From: Erigeron canadensis
Taxonomy: Eukaryota > Streptophyta > Magnoliopsida > Asterales > Asteraceae
Length of the DNA: 64,000 nt
Reading direction: 5' to 3'
Assembly: GCF_010389155.1 (NCBI RefSeq)
Contig: NC_057763.1
Location: 4,774,649 to 4,838,648, forward strand
The position numbers and the translations under genes are program-made. How positions within the stretch are numbered: the first letter of the stretch is position 1; the number at the start of each line of letters is the position of its first letter. Below, piece after piece: positions 1 through 10,775 of the stretch. Under the pieces are notes generated by a model, which saw only the letters and a list, made by a program, of their open reading frames with translations, was not told the origin of the DNA and ran no database searches.

Positions 1-450
1 ATAACTGATATAATAAATATCGGTGCTGAGCCGCGATAACCGATATCTGAGTGTTAACAGCATAGAAAGCAACGATGACATAGAAAGCAATAGTAAGTGA
101 GTGTTTGTGTAAGCATTGAATTACATACCCTCCTACAAACATAAGTATCCTCTTCTTCATATGTAAGGGACTCTTGGAGAGAATTGAACATGCACCATGT
201 ATCCCACGTATAGCTTCCACCTCACCCATATAACATACATCTGAGAAACAAGCATATACCCTTATCAATTCAATCAAATATACATACATAACATATATAT
301 ATATATACATATTATATGTAGTGAAGTGATCAAGTAAGAACCAAAACAAGGGAGAGAACTCTGAGAACCACTAGAAAATCATTTCTAAAAGCAAGGGCTA
401 CGCCCGTCCCGCCCATCAAATCCATACCATTTCTATATGCGTCTTGTGAC

Positions 451-509
451 AACCCCTTTATATTGGATAAGAGCAACGCAAACCCCTTTATATTGGATAA
501 GAGCAACGC
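451..509. repeat. 30-bp tandem duplication (2 copies)
   Basis: A 29-base unit beginning AACCCCTTTATATTGG occurs at 451-479 and again, unchanged, at 481-509 with a 1-base spacer. It makes a local reading frame look repetitive but there is no sign of a gene. Confidence 0.9.
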
Positions 510-879
510 TCGTACTGTTTCCATCCATTTTCAACACAAACCATTTAAATTTTATTTTATTTTTTTTAAAAAATATTTTGAAAATGAGTTTTTATTAAAA
601 AAAGATAAAAGAATAAAAACTCAATAAATTAAAAGATTAAAAACCCAAAAATAATGATTCTCAGACTTGTTTTGATTCTCACGTTAACCTAATATATAAT
701 GTATGTGTAATATATAGTGCTTAACTAATTATCATTATTTAAGTGTTTAAGACCACATTTTTAAGTGTTCTCATTTTGAATTTCATTCTCATTTGATAGT
801 CACCCTATATAGGGTAACACTCCATTGAGAACACTTATAAAATAAGAAAAATAAGAATGGTGAGAACACATAAAAATAT

Positions 880-1153
880 CATTTTGATGCATTAAAAGTC
901 CATAAAACTAACATAGTGCTTAACTAATTATCATTATTCAAGTGTTTAACTAACCCATTGATCCGTCAAAATCGAAAAAATCACGTTTTTTGTTTTGTGC
1001 ATCTATCTTGGATGCATATTCATCAAAATGATGCATCCAACAAAAAACTGTGATTTTTTCAATTTTGACGGATCAATGTGTTGTTAAACACTTAAAGAAT
1101 GATAATTAGTTAAGCACTATGTCAGTTTTATGGACTTTTAATATATTAAAATG
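880..1153. mobile_element. foldback MITE with long inverted arms
   Basis: The left arm (880 to about 985) and right arm (about 1050-1153) are inverted repeats of each other. Shared blocks in order are a terminal CATTTT(G/A)AT region, TTAAAAGTCCATAAAAC, ATAGTGCTTAACTAATTATCATT and TGATCCGTCAAAAT. The loop is short and there is no coding capacity. A diverged copy of one arm lies at about 29570-29720, so this is a dispersed family. No confident target-site duplication was found, so the superfamily is left open. Confidence 0.75.
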
Positions 1154-2003
1154 TAGTTTTTAAGAAACCTTCAAATTAGCCTTTTTATGAACTTGTGAAT
1201 GAATTTTTTTCATGTTTTTTGTTCACATGTGACAAACGATTATATACAAGATTTCGGAAAAAAATTTCTTCCACAACATATGATTTTATAACGTTTCACA
1301 TGTGAATGAAAAAAAAAAAAAAACATGTGTTCCCATATATATATATATATATAACTAAAAGGAAATCGATCCAATGTCAAGGAAGCGTAGGATTTTTGAA
1401 AGATCACGAGTAGGGGAAACCATAAGAGCATGATGTTTAGCCATTGGCATTAAGCCCACATTATTCTCTGGATTACACTGTCGACAGAAAAAAACAATTT
1501 CAATATGTAGTTTCAAAGAATTGTCAACATAAATGAACATGTGTTAGTTTTTGGCAATGCCAACCTTAAATTTAGTTTTACAATAGAACTTAATAGCCTC
1601 CTGTTGAGCTTCATAGATTTCACTATGCATGAGCACCCTTTCAGAATTGTCAATCAAAATAACTGTAACCTATATACACACACACACAGATAGTTGATTT
1701 TGAAATTTAATACGTAATTTAATAGCTTGAAAGAAGAAAGAATAAGATGAATATACTTCGGGGTCGGCGGCCGCCATGAGATTCAAGGTACGGTACCTGC
1801 AGAAAAAAAGTAATCAAATTTAGAAAAGCATCGTCATCGTATAAAACATATCAATCATACAAGATCGGAAAACATGATGAGACTTGAAATTAAAAAAGAA
1901 AAAAAATTATATTGATAACTTACAGCGGGTGGGTTGATCCAAAAAAGGAACTAGGATCCGCGATTCAGTCAAGATAAATTAGCACCTGGAATCATCAGCA
2001 AAT

Positions 2004-2032
2004 TTTTATTATTATTATTATTATTATTATTA
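2004..2032. repeat. (TTA)n microsatellite
   Basis: Uninterrupted TTA/ATT trinucleotide run of about nine to ten units. Confidence 0.9.
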
Positions 2033-2344
2033 GATCAACAGATATTAGATTTTATCGATGGAAAAAATAAGAGGGGCTGCCAATCATAGTTGTCGACTTT
2101 ATATACTACGTAATATTTGTATAATTTATATATATATGTGACGTATTTGTAAACAAATAATAAGTTTATCTTAATATATTACCAAAATATCACATATTTG
2201 ATACTTTTGAGTCATAATTTTACGGTTTATCTCCAAATTCGTACGAAAATGATCAAAAACATATATATAACATACAAAATAATGTAAGCATAAATATGAT
2301 ATATGGTATATAATCATATTATCAAACTAAAACAAACATAAATT

Positions 2345-2490
2345 TGTGACTCGTATTGACTCGTTGACAATTTACATCGCGACTCGTAAGAGTCAAGAGA
2401 AAAAAGAGTCACCTAGCGAGTCGCCTCGTTTTTTGTATAAACCGACTCGGCTCGTAAGAGTCAACTCGTGACTCGTAAAAGTCTAACAAC
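2345..2490. repeat. GACTCGT/GAGTC-rich patch
   Basis: The motif GACTCGTAAGAGTC and its fragments (GACTCG, GAGTCA, GAGTCG) recur about ten times in both orientations. GACTC and GAGTC are mutually inverted, so small hairpins are possible. A second patch of the same composition lies at about 9300-9420. I do not recognise the parent element. Confidence 0.55.
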
Positions 2491-2668
2491 TATGCTGCCA
2501 ACCATATACCGATTAAATAAGTTGCGTACTTTCCAAAAGAAATAAATAAATTGCGTATGAAACCCTAAGGTAAAGAGACCAGACGAATTGTTTCTCTTTT
2601 ATTAGGGGTTGTGTCGTCAACAGATGTGTGGTGGAGATCAGCCTCGTCTTGTTAATGCCTTAATCCTT

Positions 2669-2853
2669 ATCTTTAAATATATACTTGTATTAAATTATTA
2701 ATCATTATTAATCATTTAATTTTTTATTATCAATTACACTTTAATTTAATTTTAAAAAAATTATTAATTTAATATTATTGTTTAGTAATTTTGGTATGAC
2801 CAAGAACATCTTTAAATATATACTTGTATTAAATTATTAATCATTATTAATCA
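2669..2853. repeat. 46-bp direct repeat flanking an AT-rich spacer
   Basis: A 46-base sequence beginning ATCTTTAAATATATACTTG is present at 2669-2714 and 2808-2853, apparently identical. The spacer is 93 bp of AT-rich sequence. This could be a replication-slippage duplication or the ends of a small insertion. Confidence 0.85.
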
Positions 2854-3720
2854 CTTTCCTCATCTGAGGCAGAGTTCTGGCGACCATGTCATCAACATGA
2901 CATGCATTGTGGTTGAGAAACATAGTCGATGAGATTACAGGTTCAAAACCAAATTGCGTTGATAAAGAAACCCATCATTTCATGGGCAAAGTAAGCATAT
3001 AGATACCAAGTACCATTTCATTTGAGTGTGTTGATGAAGGATCAATTGAGGTGGAACATGTAAGCTGTACAAAGCAGAAAATATATATATGTATATATAT
3101 ATATATAGTCATATAGCAGTGCTCATGACACATACAATCACTAGTATCACAAAACCCCTTTCAATTTCTTTTTTTTTGACAAACCCTAACTTTTTGGATG
3201 AAAAAAACTGGTGATAAGAAACAAGACCTAATACCTGATGATTAGATCGAAGAAGGAGTAGAGAGTGAGGAGACAATCATACACACACACTTTTCCATCC
3301 AAATTAGGCCATTTTTGGCCAGAAAGTTTTTTGATGAAAAATCTCAAACTTTTACTTCCCTACACTTTCTTTTCTTTTGGATGAAAAACTCATGCAAAAA
3401 AGTTAGATTTCTTATCTTTCCTTTTTTTTTCTTTTGAAAAAATAACTCAAGAATGCAGCGTAAAAGCATTCAAGTGGGGAAAGCGGTATTTAGTGTTTGT
3501 TGAAGTGGATGTAAAAAAAAACTTAATGGTTTGCTAGTTATAAGATTATGTTTTTTGGGAATGGTATAGCTTGGAAGGCAAGTGATATATTTTGTATTTT
3601 TTTTTTTGGAACATTCAGATTTATATTTATTTAAACAAAAACTAGCGAGATGCTAGGGATTACAAACACGGGTAAAAGAATGGAAACATGAGAGCAACGG
3701 ATTCATACATGAGATAGAAG

Positions 3721-4884
3721 TTAAATATTAAAAGTACTCCAGTTGTTCCATTCAACTCGGCGTTTTGTTGATCTGTTTGTAAACCAGAGAAAGCTCGTTG
3801 TCTTGATTTCCTTAGCAGCAAACCGTGTTGAAGGCGTCTTGTTGGAAAAAACACACTCGTTTTGACTTTTCCAAATTACCCAACAGTAGGCTAGTATTAT
3901 GAGATTGATGGCCTTGCCATTTGCTGGGTTTAGCATTGGATGTTTATGTGTCTCGAACAAATCCTTGAAGCATGTGGGTCTGGTGTGAGGGAGTTTACAC
4001 CACATGGGAGTGAAGTTCCAGAGAGTTGAAGCAAAGGAGCATTGGAGGAATAAGTGGTCGACCGACTCGTCAAACTGATTACATATGGGACATCCGTTGG
4101 ATGGTAGCACAATATTCCTTTTTTGCAGTAGATCTTTCGTTGGTATCCTATTCATCTCTATTCTCCATCCGAGAATGTTGGCCTTCAAGGGTGCCAATCG
4201 GTTCCAGGGAAACCTCCAGTGATGCGGTCCATGTGTGGCAGATTGTAGAAGTGTCTTCATAGATTTCACGGTGAAGTGCCCGGAATCGTCTTGTATCCAG
4301 CTCCACGAGTCTTCTGTGTTGTGAAGAGTAACTCCAGAAATCTAACTTATCATATCATGAAGCTGTTGTAGCTCAGATGGATTCGATGGAGGTCTTAACC
4401 AGTTCCACTCCCATTGCGAAAAACGACCATTTCCTGTGCATCTATCCTTTATTGAACAACCTTTATTCTTCTCCGGCTTGAATAATTCTGGGTAGGCCTC
4501 AAAGAACGGTTTGTTACCCTTCCACAAGTCAATCCAAAACCGAATGGTGTCGCCTTTTCCTACTTTTCCTGCAAATAATTTCTCCAAGGCCACGTCGTAA
4601 TGGCATAGATGGGAATTTAAATTGGAAATATTCTTCCATACTCCCGTGATGACAGAACGAGATGGTATCGGTTGACAGTTCTTTTTTGAACAATGGATCG
4701 AATTGATGACACGTCCCCAAAGACTACATGAATCTTTACGGAAGCGCCACCACCATTTTGATAAAAGAGCTAAATTCTTTGTTTGTAAGCATCCCAGCCC
4801 AAGCCCTCCCGATTCAAGTAGAGCAATTACCCTATCCCAGGAGACCCATGGTATTTTCTTGCAACCATTTAAAGTACCCCCCAA
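3721..4884 (-). pseudogene. LINE pol C-terminus with zinc-binding zf-RVT domain (broken)
   Basis: Two pieces in one frame (4884-4342 and 4269-3721), interrupted by a stop near 4342. The first has the typical GLGLGCLQTKNLALLSKWWWRF block after the RT. The second has WRIEMNRIPTKDLLQKR, a CPICNQFDESVDHLFLQC zinc-binding pattern (C-x2-C ... H-x4-C) and SFASTLWNF, the plant zf-RVT domain at LINE pol C-termini. It is frame-shifted relative to the RT part upstream. In intact LINEs this region is thought to bind nucleic acid. Confidence 0.88.
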
Positions 4885-4981
4885 AAAAATGTTCGAATTG
4901 TTTCAAGTTTAGAAATAACACATACCGGGGCTTTAAACAACGAGAAATAATAGGTTGGGAGACTATCAAGCACAGAACGAA

Positions 4982-5730
4982 TTAAAGTGATTCTGCCCCC
5001 AATGGAGAGGGATGCGGCCTTCCATTGTGAGAGGCGGGATTCAAATGTTTGAATGACGGGGAGCCAATTTTTTTTATCAAGTTCATGTTTGATCCAACCG
5101 GTAGGCTGAGGTAGGTTATGGGGAAGTTTCCAATACCACAGTTGAGAATATTGGCTGAGAGTTGGGATTTATCAGGAGATAAGTTCAGCCCATAAAAAAC
5201 CGATTTTTGTAGATTTATTTTTAGGTCTGAAACCATATAAAAACATCTCATAATCCTCCTAATGTTTTGGAGGTAAGTAGCAGACCAGGAGCCGATCAAA
5301 ATCACATCATCTGCGTATAAGAGATGAGATAAAGTTGGACCGAAGTTTGGAAGCTTGATTCCCATGATTAAGCCCAAGTTCGAAGCATTCTGGATGATAT
5401 TGGAGAAAGCCTCCATGGCGATTATGAACAGGAAGGGTGAGAGAGGATCACCCCTCTCACAGTTGAACTCTTTTGTTGGACATCCATTTACAAGCACCGC
5501 CGACCTAGTCGAATGAAGCAAACTTTTTATCCATATTACCCATCGATCAGGGAATCCCATTTGTTCCATGATTGACAATAGAAACTCCCAATTCACCGAA
5601 TCAAACGCTTTCTCAAAATCTATCTTGAAGCAGAAAGCTTCACGTATGTTTTTCTTTAGCCAAGATACAATTTCATTCAACATTAAAGGGCCGTCAAGTA
5701 TGTTTCTGTCAGCAAGGTAAGCGGATTGAG
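4982..5730 (-). pseudogene. LINE reverse transcriptase, second half (broken)
   Basis: The open part (5683-4982) shows the RT palm: FEKAFDSVNWEFL, then GDPLSPFLFIIAMEAFS and the catalytic LLYADDVILIG, followed by SLPVGSNMN of the post-palm region. These are the conserved blocks of plant L1-type RT. The protein lacks its N-terminal endonuclease and fingers because the element is truncated at about 5746. A frameshift separates it from the downstream half at 4884. It would copy LINE RNA at a nicked target; this copy cannot. Confidence 0.9.
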
Positions 5731-5760
5731 TCTGAGATATATATATATATATTTTTGTAT

Positions 5761-6169
5761 TAATGTATTAAGAGGGGCAAAAATGACTATGATGAAGTAG
5801 GGTTTTTGTAACTTTTTACAAACACTAATTATGCACATTGGTTTAAAATCGGTTTTATCCGTTCAATCCTAATGTAACTTTTCTTGTAACACCATGTGTC
5901 TATGCTGCGCTTATATACCTACTACAGTTAGAAATATAGTGTTTATTGCAACTAAATATGGAAGTTGGATTGATTATCGTGTGCAAATTTCTGAATATGG
6001 AAGATATCAAATAAGGAAAATGCATTTTCATCCATCAAAGATAATAAGATTTAAGTTCCAAAATACATGAGTTCTAAAAAACAAATGTAGATCTGATGAA
6101 GTACTAAAAACATAATGAATAAAAAATATTTACCCAAGAGATTGTAGCACTTCTTTAAAAACGACATTC
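5761..6169. other. spacer between LINE and Helitron helicase remnant
   Basis: AT-rich sequence with no coding signal. It probably includes what followed the helicase stop on the minus strand. I searched for a minus-strand hairpin plus CTRR Helitron end and did not find a convincing one. Confidence 0.4.
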
Positions 6170-7039
6170 TTAGTGATGTTCATGACATTTCTGCTCATCG
6201 GTTATTAAAATCTTCAACCCTTTCTTACTTTTAACCCTTGATAGTGCAACGTACAATTGTCCATGGCTGAAAACTGGACGTGGATGATAGAGCCCTACAC
6301 GATCAAGTGATTGACCTTGGCTTTTGTTAATTGTCATTGCAAAACAAACAGAAATTGGGAATTGTTTGCAGCAGATCTTCACAGGAATTCTTTTATCGGA
6401 CGAAGTCATCTTTAGTCTTGAAATAAGAGTGTGATGACCAAGGTTAGTTCCTGTTATATTTTTTGCTTCAATAACATGCTTTCCCAATTTAACAACTTGT
6501 AAACGTGTTCCGTTACACAAGCCATTTTGTTGATCCAGATTCCTTAATAACATGACTGGAGCACCCAATTTTAAAACCAATCGGTGATTTAGTAGCCCTG
6601 ATAATTTAAGGCTATTATTAACCTCGGTGGAGAAGAGAGCAGCATCAATTTCTGTACTTTGTTCTGATGAATCTGAACTCGCATCAATTTCTGTACTTTG
6701 TTCTGATGAATTTGAACTCAGATACGTTTGAGAATCACCAGGCATCATTTCCAACAATTTTTCATTGATACATCCAACTACTTCATGGGTTGGTGCTAAG
6801 ATTACTCTTTGTTGGAAAAACATGGGATCTTGTAGGCTGTTTAGCATATCCGGATAGGTGAATTCTATAAGTGATTGTAGAGGATCTACAGTATCATGAA
6901 TTAGTAACTCATGTGGGATTTCAATGTCGGCTTCACCATCATTATCACCACCTAAAACACCATCCCCCACTTGAAGAATCCACTCTGCAAAAGCTCTTAC
7001 ATCTTGTAACTCTGATTCTGGTGTGCCAACTTTTAACAA
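6170..7039 (-). pseudogene. Helitron PIF1-type DNA helicase, C-terminal fragment
   Basis: This 289-residue frame matches the C-terminal third of the plant Helitron Rep/helicase. It begins at RAFAEWILQVGDG, runs through VILAPTHEVVGCINEKLLEMMPGD, then LGAPVMLLRNLDQQNGLCNGTRL, and ends with the late helicase motifs TINKSQGQSLDRVGLY and HGQLYVALSR. The N-terminal Rep nuclease and the Walker A and B motifs are absent. Similarity stops near 7035, where the GGTCCTA repeat sequence begins, so the gene was cut by another insertion or rearrangement. A 13-residue duplication (SSEQSTEIDA region) lies at 6642-6719. It is a remnant of an autonomous Helitron and could have supplied activity to the short Helitron-like elements elsewhere in the window; that link is inference. 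Confidence 0.88.
6642..6719 (-). repeat. 39-bp in-frame tandem duplication in the helicase
   Basis: Two near-identical 39-base units (6642-6680 and 6681-6719) encode a repeated Ser/Glu-rich stretch between helicase motifs. Because 39 is divisible by three the frame stays open. Confidence 0.9.
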
Positions 7040-7044
7040 AACAG

Positions 7045-7375
7045 GCTTTTTAGGACCATTTTCCTAAGAAGCTATTAAAAGAGGGTCCTAACAAGCTATT
7101 TAATAGGACCAATAAGTGTTTCAGGCCATACTATGATACAAGCAATTAAACGGGCGTCCTAAAAAACTATGTAATAGGACGGATGGATGTTTGGGGTCCT
7201 ATTATCAAATAGCTTAATATGACACTTAAAATATGGGTCCTTATAAAATACATTATAGGACTTTAGTATTTGATGTCCGGTTATTTGGTAGTATAATAGG
7301 ACACTTGATTATCGAGAGTCCCCTCATAAGGACGTTTGGAATTTCCGTCATAATAGGTCAGTGAAATAGGACCTT
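7045..7375. repeat. array of GGTCCTA / TAGGACC motifs
   Basis: At least ten copies of GGTCCTA, GGACC, TAGGAC or close variants occur in both orientations, commonly joined to an AAGCTATTTAATAGG-type stretch. This iterated, inverted-orientation layout resembles the subterminal repeats of CACTA (En/Spm) transposons, where the transposase binds. No CACTA terminus was seen, so the assignment is open. It abuts the broken end of the helicase fragment. Confidence 0.55.
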
Positions 7376-7658
7376 TATTTTTTGAGTTGGTACACTTGTG
7401 ACATCTATCGTTTTTTTGAGTTGGTACACGTACATCAGCCGAAAAAAGAGTAATTGTTATATTGAAAAACATCAAAATGAACTAAATCACCAGGGAAATC
7501 AGTCTAATGTTTGGAAAGCAAGCGAAGTTTAATTACATTTGTCTTTAAACAGTTGGGAAATTTCAAATCAGCGATAGGTGGACAAACAAAACTCTGAGCT
7601 TCACTATGAACATATTAAGTGACCGTCTTTTCATAGATATAAATAATATACTGCAGCG
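7376..7658. other. short non-coding spacer
   Basis: TTTTTGAGTTGGTACAC occurs twice (about 7379-7395 and 7414-7429). Otherwise no feature could be supported. The 3' end of the Harbinger remnant may lie here. Confidence 0.4.
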
Positions 7659-8240
7659 TTAACCGGGCACACACAGAGGTAGTTGCAACTCCATGCTGCT
7701 CAGCCCCAGTTTCAGCAATAATACGCTCTTTACCCAACTTTTCTTATGTGCTCCTGTATGGTTCAGATCACGTAAGGTCCTAGCCGACATCTCAAAGTTC
7801 TCGTCAAATGAGTCAACGCTCGTGCCATATGCTAAATAACCAAGAGCAGAAGTATACTTTTGTATCGCGGTGAAAACTAATCTCCCACGACAATCAACTC
7901 TTTGTTGAAAATACCGGTACTCTTGTTCCAAATCACTTGTAATCCTCAAAAATAGGCGCCTACTCATATGATAACGCCGTCTAAATTCCCCCGCGAAATA
8001 TACTAGGTCCTCATTAAAGTAAAAGCGCATCAACCGCTCGCTTGCCTCGTCCCGGCGACGTTGTACAACCGCCTTTTTAAAAAATGGCCTACCTTCGTAG
8101 TTCTCTTCCTTCGGGGCTTGAAGCATCGTACCGATAGTCATAACAACCACGTTATCGATTGCTACATCTAGATCCGTTAAACCGTTGGAACTAGAATCGG
8201 AACTTGATGTCGAAAGTAAATCAAATACATCATCATCCAT
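7659..8240 (-). pseudogene. PIF/Harbinger transposase, N-terminal part (truncated)
   Basis: The 193-residue frame starts with an acidic and Ser-rich leader (MDDDVFDLLS, then STSSSDSSSN), followed by the conserved N-terminal block of plant Harbinger nucleases: EFRRRYHMSRRLFLRI, YRYFQQRVDCRGRLVFTAIQK, YTSALGYLAYG and FEMSARTLRDL. The DDE catalytic half is missing; after [11 protein letters not shown] the sequence is unrelated. The start is the ATG at 8240, which has the acidic leader typical of the family. An intact partner would cut at TTA/TAA targets. This copy cannot catalyse. Confidence 0.85.
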
Positions 8241-8578
8241 ATTTATAAGATAATATTTGGTTTGTATATGAATATATTGTGATAAGTAGAAGTGTGTGAA
8301 TAAAAGTGAAAATGTAGATGTAGAATAATGTGAGATGTATTGGTATATATATAAATGGAAAATGTAGATGGAAAATAAATTATAAAAAGAAATTTTTTTT
8401 TGTTTTTACTAAAAAGTGTCTTTCCCAACGGCTTGTTTGAAAAAGCAAGCAATGCTCAAACGCAAATGAAGCAACCCGCGGAGGTCGCTTGGAGGGGGGA
8501 TCGCCGATGGGGGGTGGTGTAGCAAGCAAACCGGACGGCAAACCAGGGTGGTTCGCCTCTCACCGCGCCCCACTCCTT
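8241..8578 (-). other. 5' flank and probable terminal region of the Harbinger element
   Basis: AT-rich leader upstream of the transposase ATG, then a GC-rich block (about 8470-8578) rich in GGAGGTCGC, CACCCC and CCGCGCCCC strings. Reading outward it ends ...CCCACTCCTT just before TTA at 8579-8581, which fits a Harbinger TTA target. The matching left terminus was not found, so the boundary is tentative. Confidence 0.4.
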
Positions 8579-8765
8579 TTAGCCTCAGAATATAGATGTG
8601 TATAGACCACATTTATTGACTATATTGTCTTTTTTCTAGTACGAAAATAAATGGTCTAAATTTATAATGTTAAAAATGGATGGTCAAGATCTTCTCTTCT
8701 CTTAATTAAACTTAAGAAAATCTTAAAATGTGAGGGATAATTGAAATGTTCTACGTATATGAGTA
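8579..8765. other. short unannotated spacer
   Basis: AT-rich spacer; nothing recognisable. Confidence 0.3.
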
Positions 8766-9034
8766 CGAGACGGGGTGTCCGCGCGATGCAGCGGTGATGG
8801 TGGTAACGACAAAGGTGTGGCTACGGCAATTGTGGCGATGATGTGCGGCGGTAAGGGTTAATATGGTTATTTAAGGATTGGAGAATCTATGTTGTAGTTT
8901 ATTTTATTAAAGGTATTATAGGTATATAGGTAAAGATGTTTAAATTAGTGAACAAATAAGAAGGGTAATATGATCATTTCAAGTTCTTAATTACTTAAAG
9001 GAAAATGGCAGTTTGCTTTATATAGTAGTATAGA
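8766..9034 (-). mobile_element. short Helitron-like element (269 bp)
   Basis: Read on the minus strand it begins TCTATACTACTATATAAAGC after an A at 9035, has a body ending in a GC-rich stretch with CCACCATCACCGCTGC, and ends ...CCCCGTCTCG at 8766 followed by T. Size, start, GC-rich 3' part and end match four other copies (31284, 31593, 33028 split, 44607). The terminus is CTCG rather than the canonical CTRR. It has no coding capacity. Confidence 0.6.
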
Positions 9035-9035
9035 T

Positions 9036-9999
9036 AGATGTAATACTAATAGCATGATTTTATTTATGTTTAACCATTAAAATATATGTTTAACATTCAT
9101 ATTCAAGTTTTTGCCACCTTTGTGATTAGTCTGCCTACAATCTCAACGCATGGGTACATTCTACAAAGGAAAACTGATCTTGCAAACTTATGTACTAATG
9201 CTTTTTTGTTTCTTGCATTCGCCTGATAATCGAGGTCAACAAACACAGATTTTGTTACTTAATACTCTGACACAAGGATATTAATAGTTGTCATACTTTT
9301 AACGAGTCAAGTCGGTTTTCACCTAAAAAAATCAACTCTTAGTTGTGCTTGACTCGAACATTGACTTGAGATTTTTCACTTGACTCAGTCCGATTCGTGG
9401 GACTCGTAAACTCGTACGAGTTTGGATAAACACATGATTCTCTTCGATTTTCTTTATCTTTTTGATCAGTCAGTTTCTTTACTTGATGAAAGAGAAGAAG
9501 AAGCTGCAGGTTTTTTACTTGATGATGCGAAAGATCAATGATATATGTGATTTACGGATGGGATTGTGATGGGTAATGAAAATTGAAATGAAATGAGTGG
9601 CCAATATGCAAAGTAGAATAAGGACAAAAGGTTATATTGGGTTTCATAAATTATTCAAGTCCATTGCTTTCCTTATCTATAGTATATAGAATTGAATTCT
9701 CGTTTCTTTAGTTTTCCTCTAATTCAGTTTTATGATTTTTAGTATTTATTTAAAAGTTAACTTTGGATACATTTATTATTTAATGGTATATCTATTTTAA
9801 ATTGGTTCTTTTCATAATTTTAATTATATATGAAAAAGAAAGTAATTAGATGGAAACCTCCTAATCCAGTGTCGACTTAACCTTTTTGGTGGCTCCAGGC
9901 TAGACCAATTTTGGGGGCTTTTACTAGTCTCTTAAAAAACATTGTTCCGTTATTCGGGCTTGAAATCTATAAAAACTAAATGTTGCACGCGATGTTTTA
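9036..9999. other. gene-free stretch with a second GACTC patch
   Basis: No gene is seen. Positions 9300-9420 carry GACTC/GAGTC motifs like those at 2345-2490. Positions 9880-9940 (GGTGGCTCCAGG, then TTTTGGGGGCTTTTACTAG) look like the tail of a hAT-type coding remnant on the minus strand, but the match is too short to call. Confidence 0.4.
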
Positions 10000-10745
10000 A
10001 ACAAAATTTTTATTAGTAACAACCTAATTGGAAATCTCAAGTGAAAAAAAGTTATAGAAAATCTTCACACCATGATTCAAAAGAAATTGTCTTGAAGATT
10101 GGTTGCTCCCTTTTAAATATTACTAGCAAAAAATATTCAAACAATGCATCTAAAGGAGTTTGAAATACACAATATAAACAAACCTCATCTTTAGAAAAAC
10201 AATCATTAATGGCACATAATAATCATTCAATATAATAAAACATACTCCCTCCATCCCACTAAAGTTGTCCACTTTTATATTTTCAAAGTCAAACTTTATG
10301 AACTTTGACCATAAATATTTTTGTTTATATTATATAACATTTGATGAAAGTTATATGAATTGATTGTGTTTTAGATGTGTGTTTTATTGGTATAACTTTT
10401 ATCAACTATTATATAACACAAATAAAAATATTTATGGTCAAAGTTCGTAAAGTTTGACTTTGAAAATCAAAAAGTGGACAAGTTTAGTGGGACGGAGGGA
10501 GTAAGTAACTTATTTTATAGAGAATATAGGTATTAGAACAAACAATAATTATTTGGTCAAAAGGTTATATTTTCATTTCATGAGAGAGTTTATATATGCT
10601 TATAATTTGCATATAAACCCCTTAACTAATTACAAGCAAGTACATGATTAATTACAAGACAAACCCTTAATGTAAACATATTAAACACCAAGGACATATT
10701 AAATACAAGTTTACAAAACACGCACTACAAAATATAAAGTTAACA
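10000..10745 (-). repeat. 3' LTR of copia element A (left end uncertain)
   Basis: Directly after the polypurine tract the minus strand reads TGTTAACTTTATATTTTG, a normal LTR start. A 257-bp Stowaway MITE lies inside it (10245-10501). I could not locate the CA end or a target duplication because no second LTR is available for comparison. Confidence 0.5.
10245..10501. mobile_element. Stowaway MITE
   Basis: Terminal inverted repeats begin CTCCCTCC(A/G)TCCCACTAAA, the Tc1/mariner-derived Stowaway signature, and the element is flanked by TA on both sides (10243-10244 and 10502-10503). The inverted arms extend far inward (TTGTCCAC, TTTCAAAGTCAAACTTTA, TTTGACCATAAATATTT). It has no coding capacity. 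It is inserted in the 3' LTR of copia element A and is therefore younger than that element. Confidence 0.95.
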
Positions 10746-10746
10746 A

Positions 10747-10758
10747 TCTCCCCCTTAG
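10747..10758 (-). promoter_or_regulatory. terminal polypurine tract of copia element A
   Basis: The minus strand reads CTAAGGGGGAGA directly before the LTR start. This is the primer site for plus-strand DNA synthesis. A near copy occurs internally at 16499-16508. Confidence 0.8.
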
Positions 10759-10775
10759 TGCTGTTTTGTAAAAGA

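Larger units (their letters stand above)
1..3583. other. gene-free AT-rich flank
   Basis: No open frame here resembles a known protein, and the short frames present are low-complexity translations. The stretch holds short AC, TA and TTA runs, a 30-bp tandem duplication, a foldback MITE, a GACTC-rich patch and a 46-bp direct repeat, listed separately. A second partial copy of the MITE arm lies at about 715-750, next to an ACCCTATATAGGGT inverted repeat near 802-816. I see nothing else that I can support. Confidence 0.6.
3598..5746 (-). mobile_element. 5'-truncated LINE (L1-type non-LTR retrotransposon)
   Basis: A LINE copy reading right to left. It keeps the second half of the reverse transcriptase, the connecting region and the C-terminal zinc-binding domain, then a short 3' end and an A-tail that appears as poly-T at 3598-3608. 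The endonuclease and first half of the RT are missing, the usual result of incomplete target-primed reverse transcription. The flanks look like a target duplication: gatatattttgtat at 3584-3597 against atatatttttgtat at 5747-5760, differing by about one base. Frames are broken, so the copy is inactive. Confidence 0.85.
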
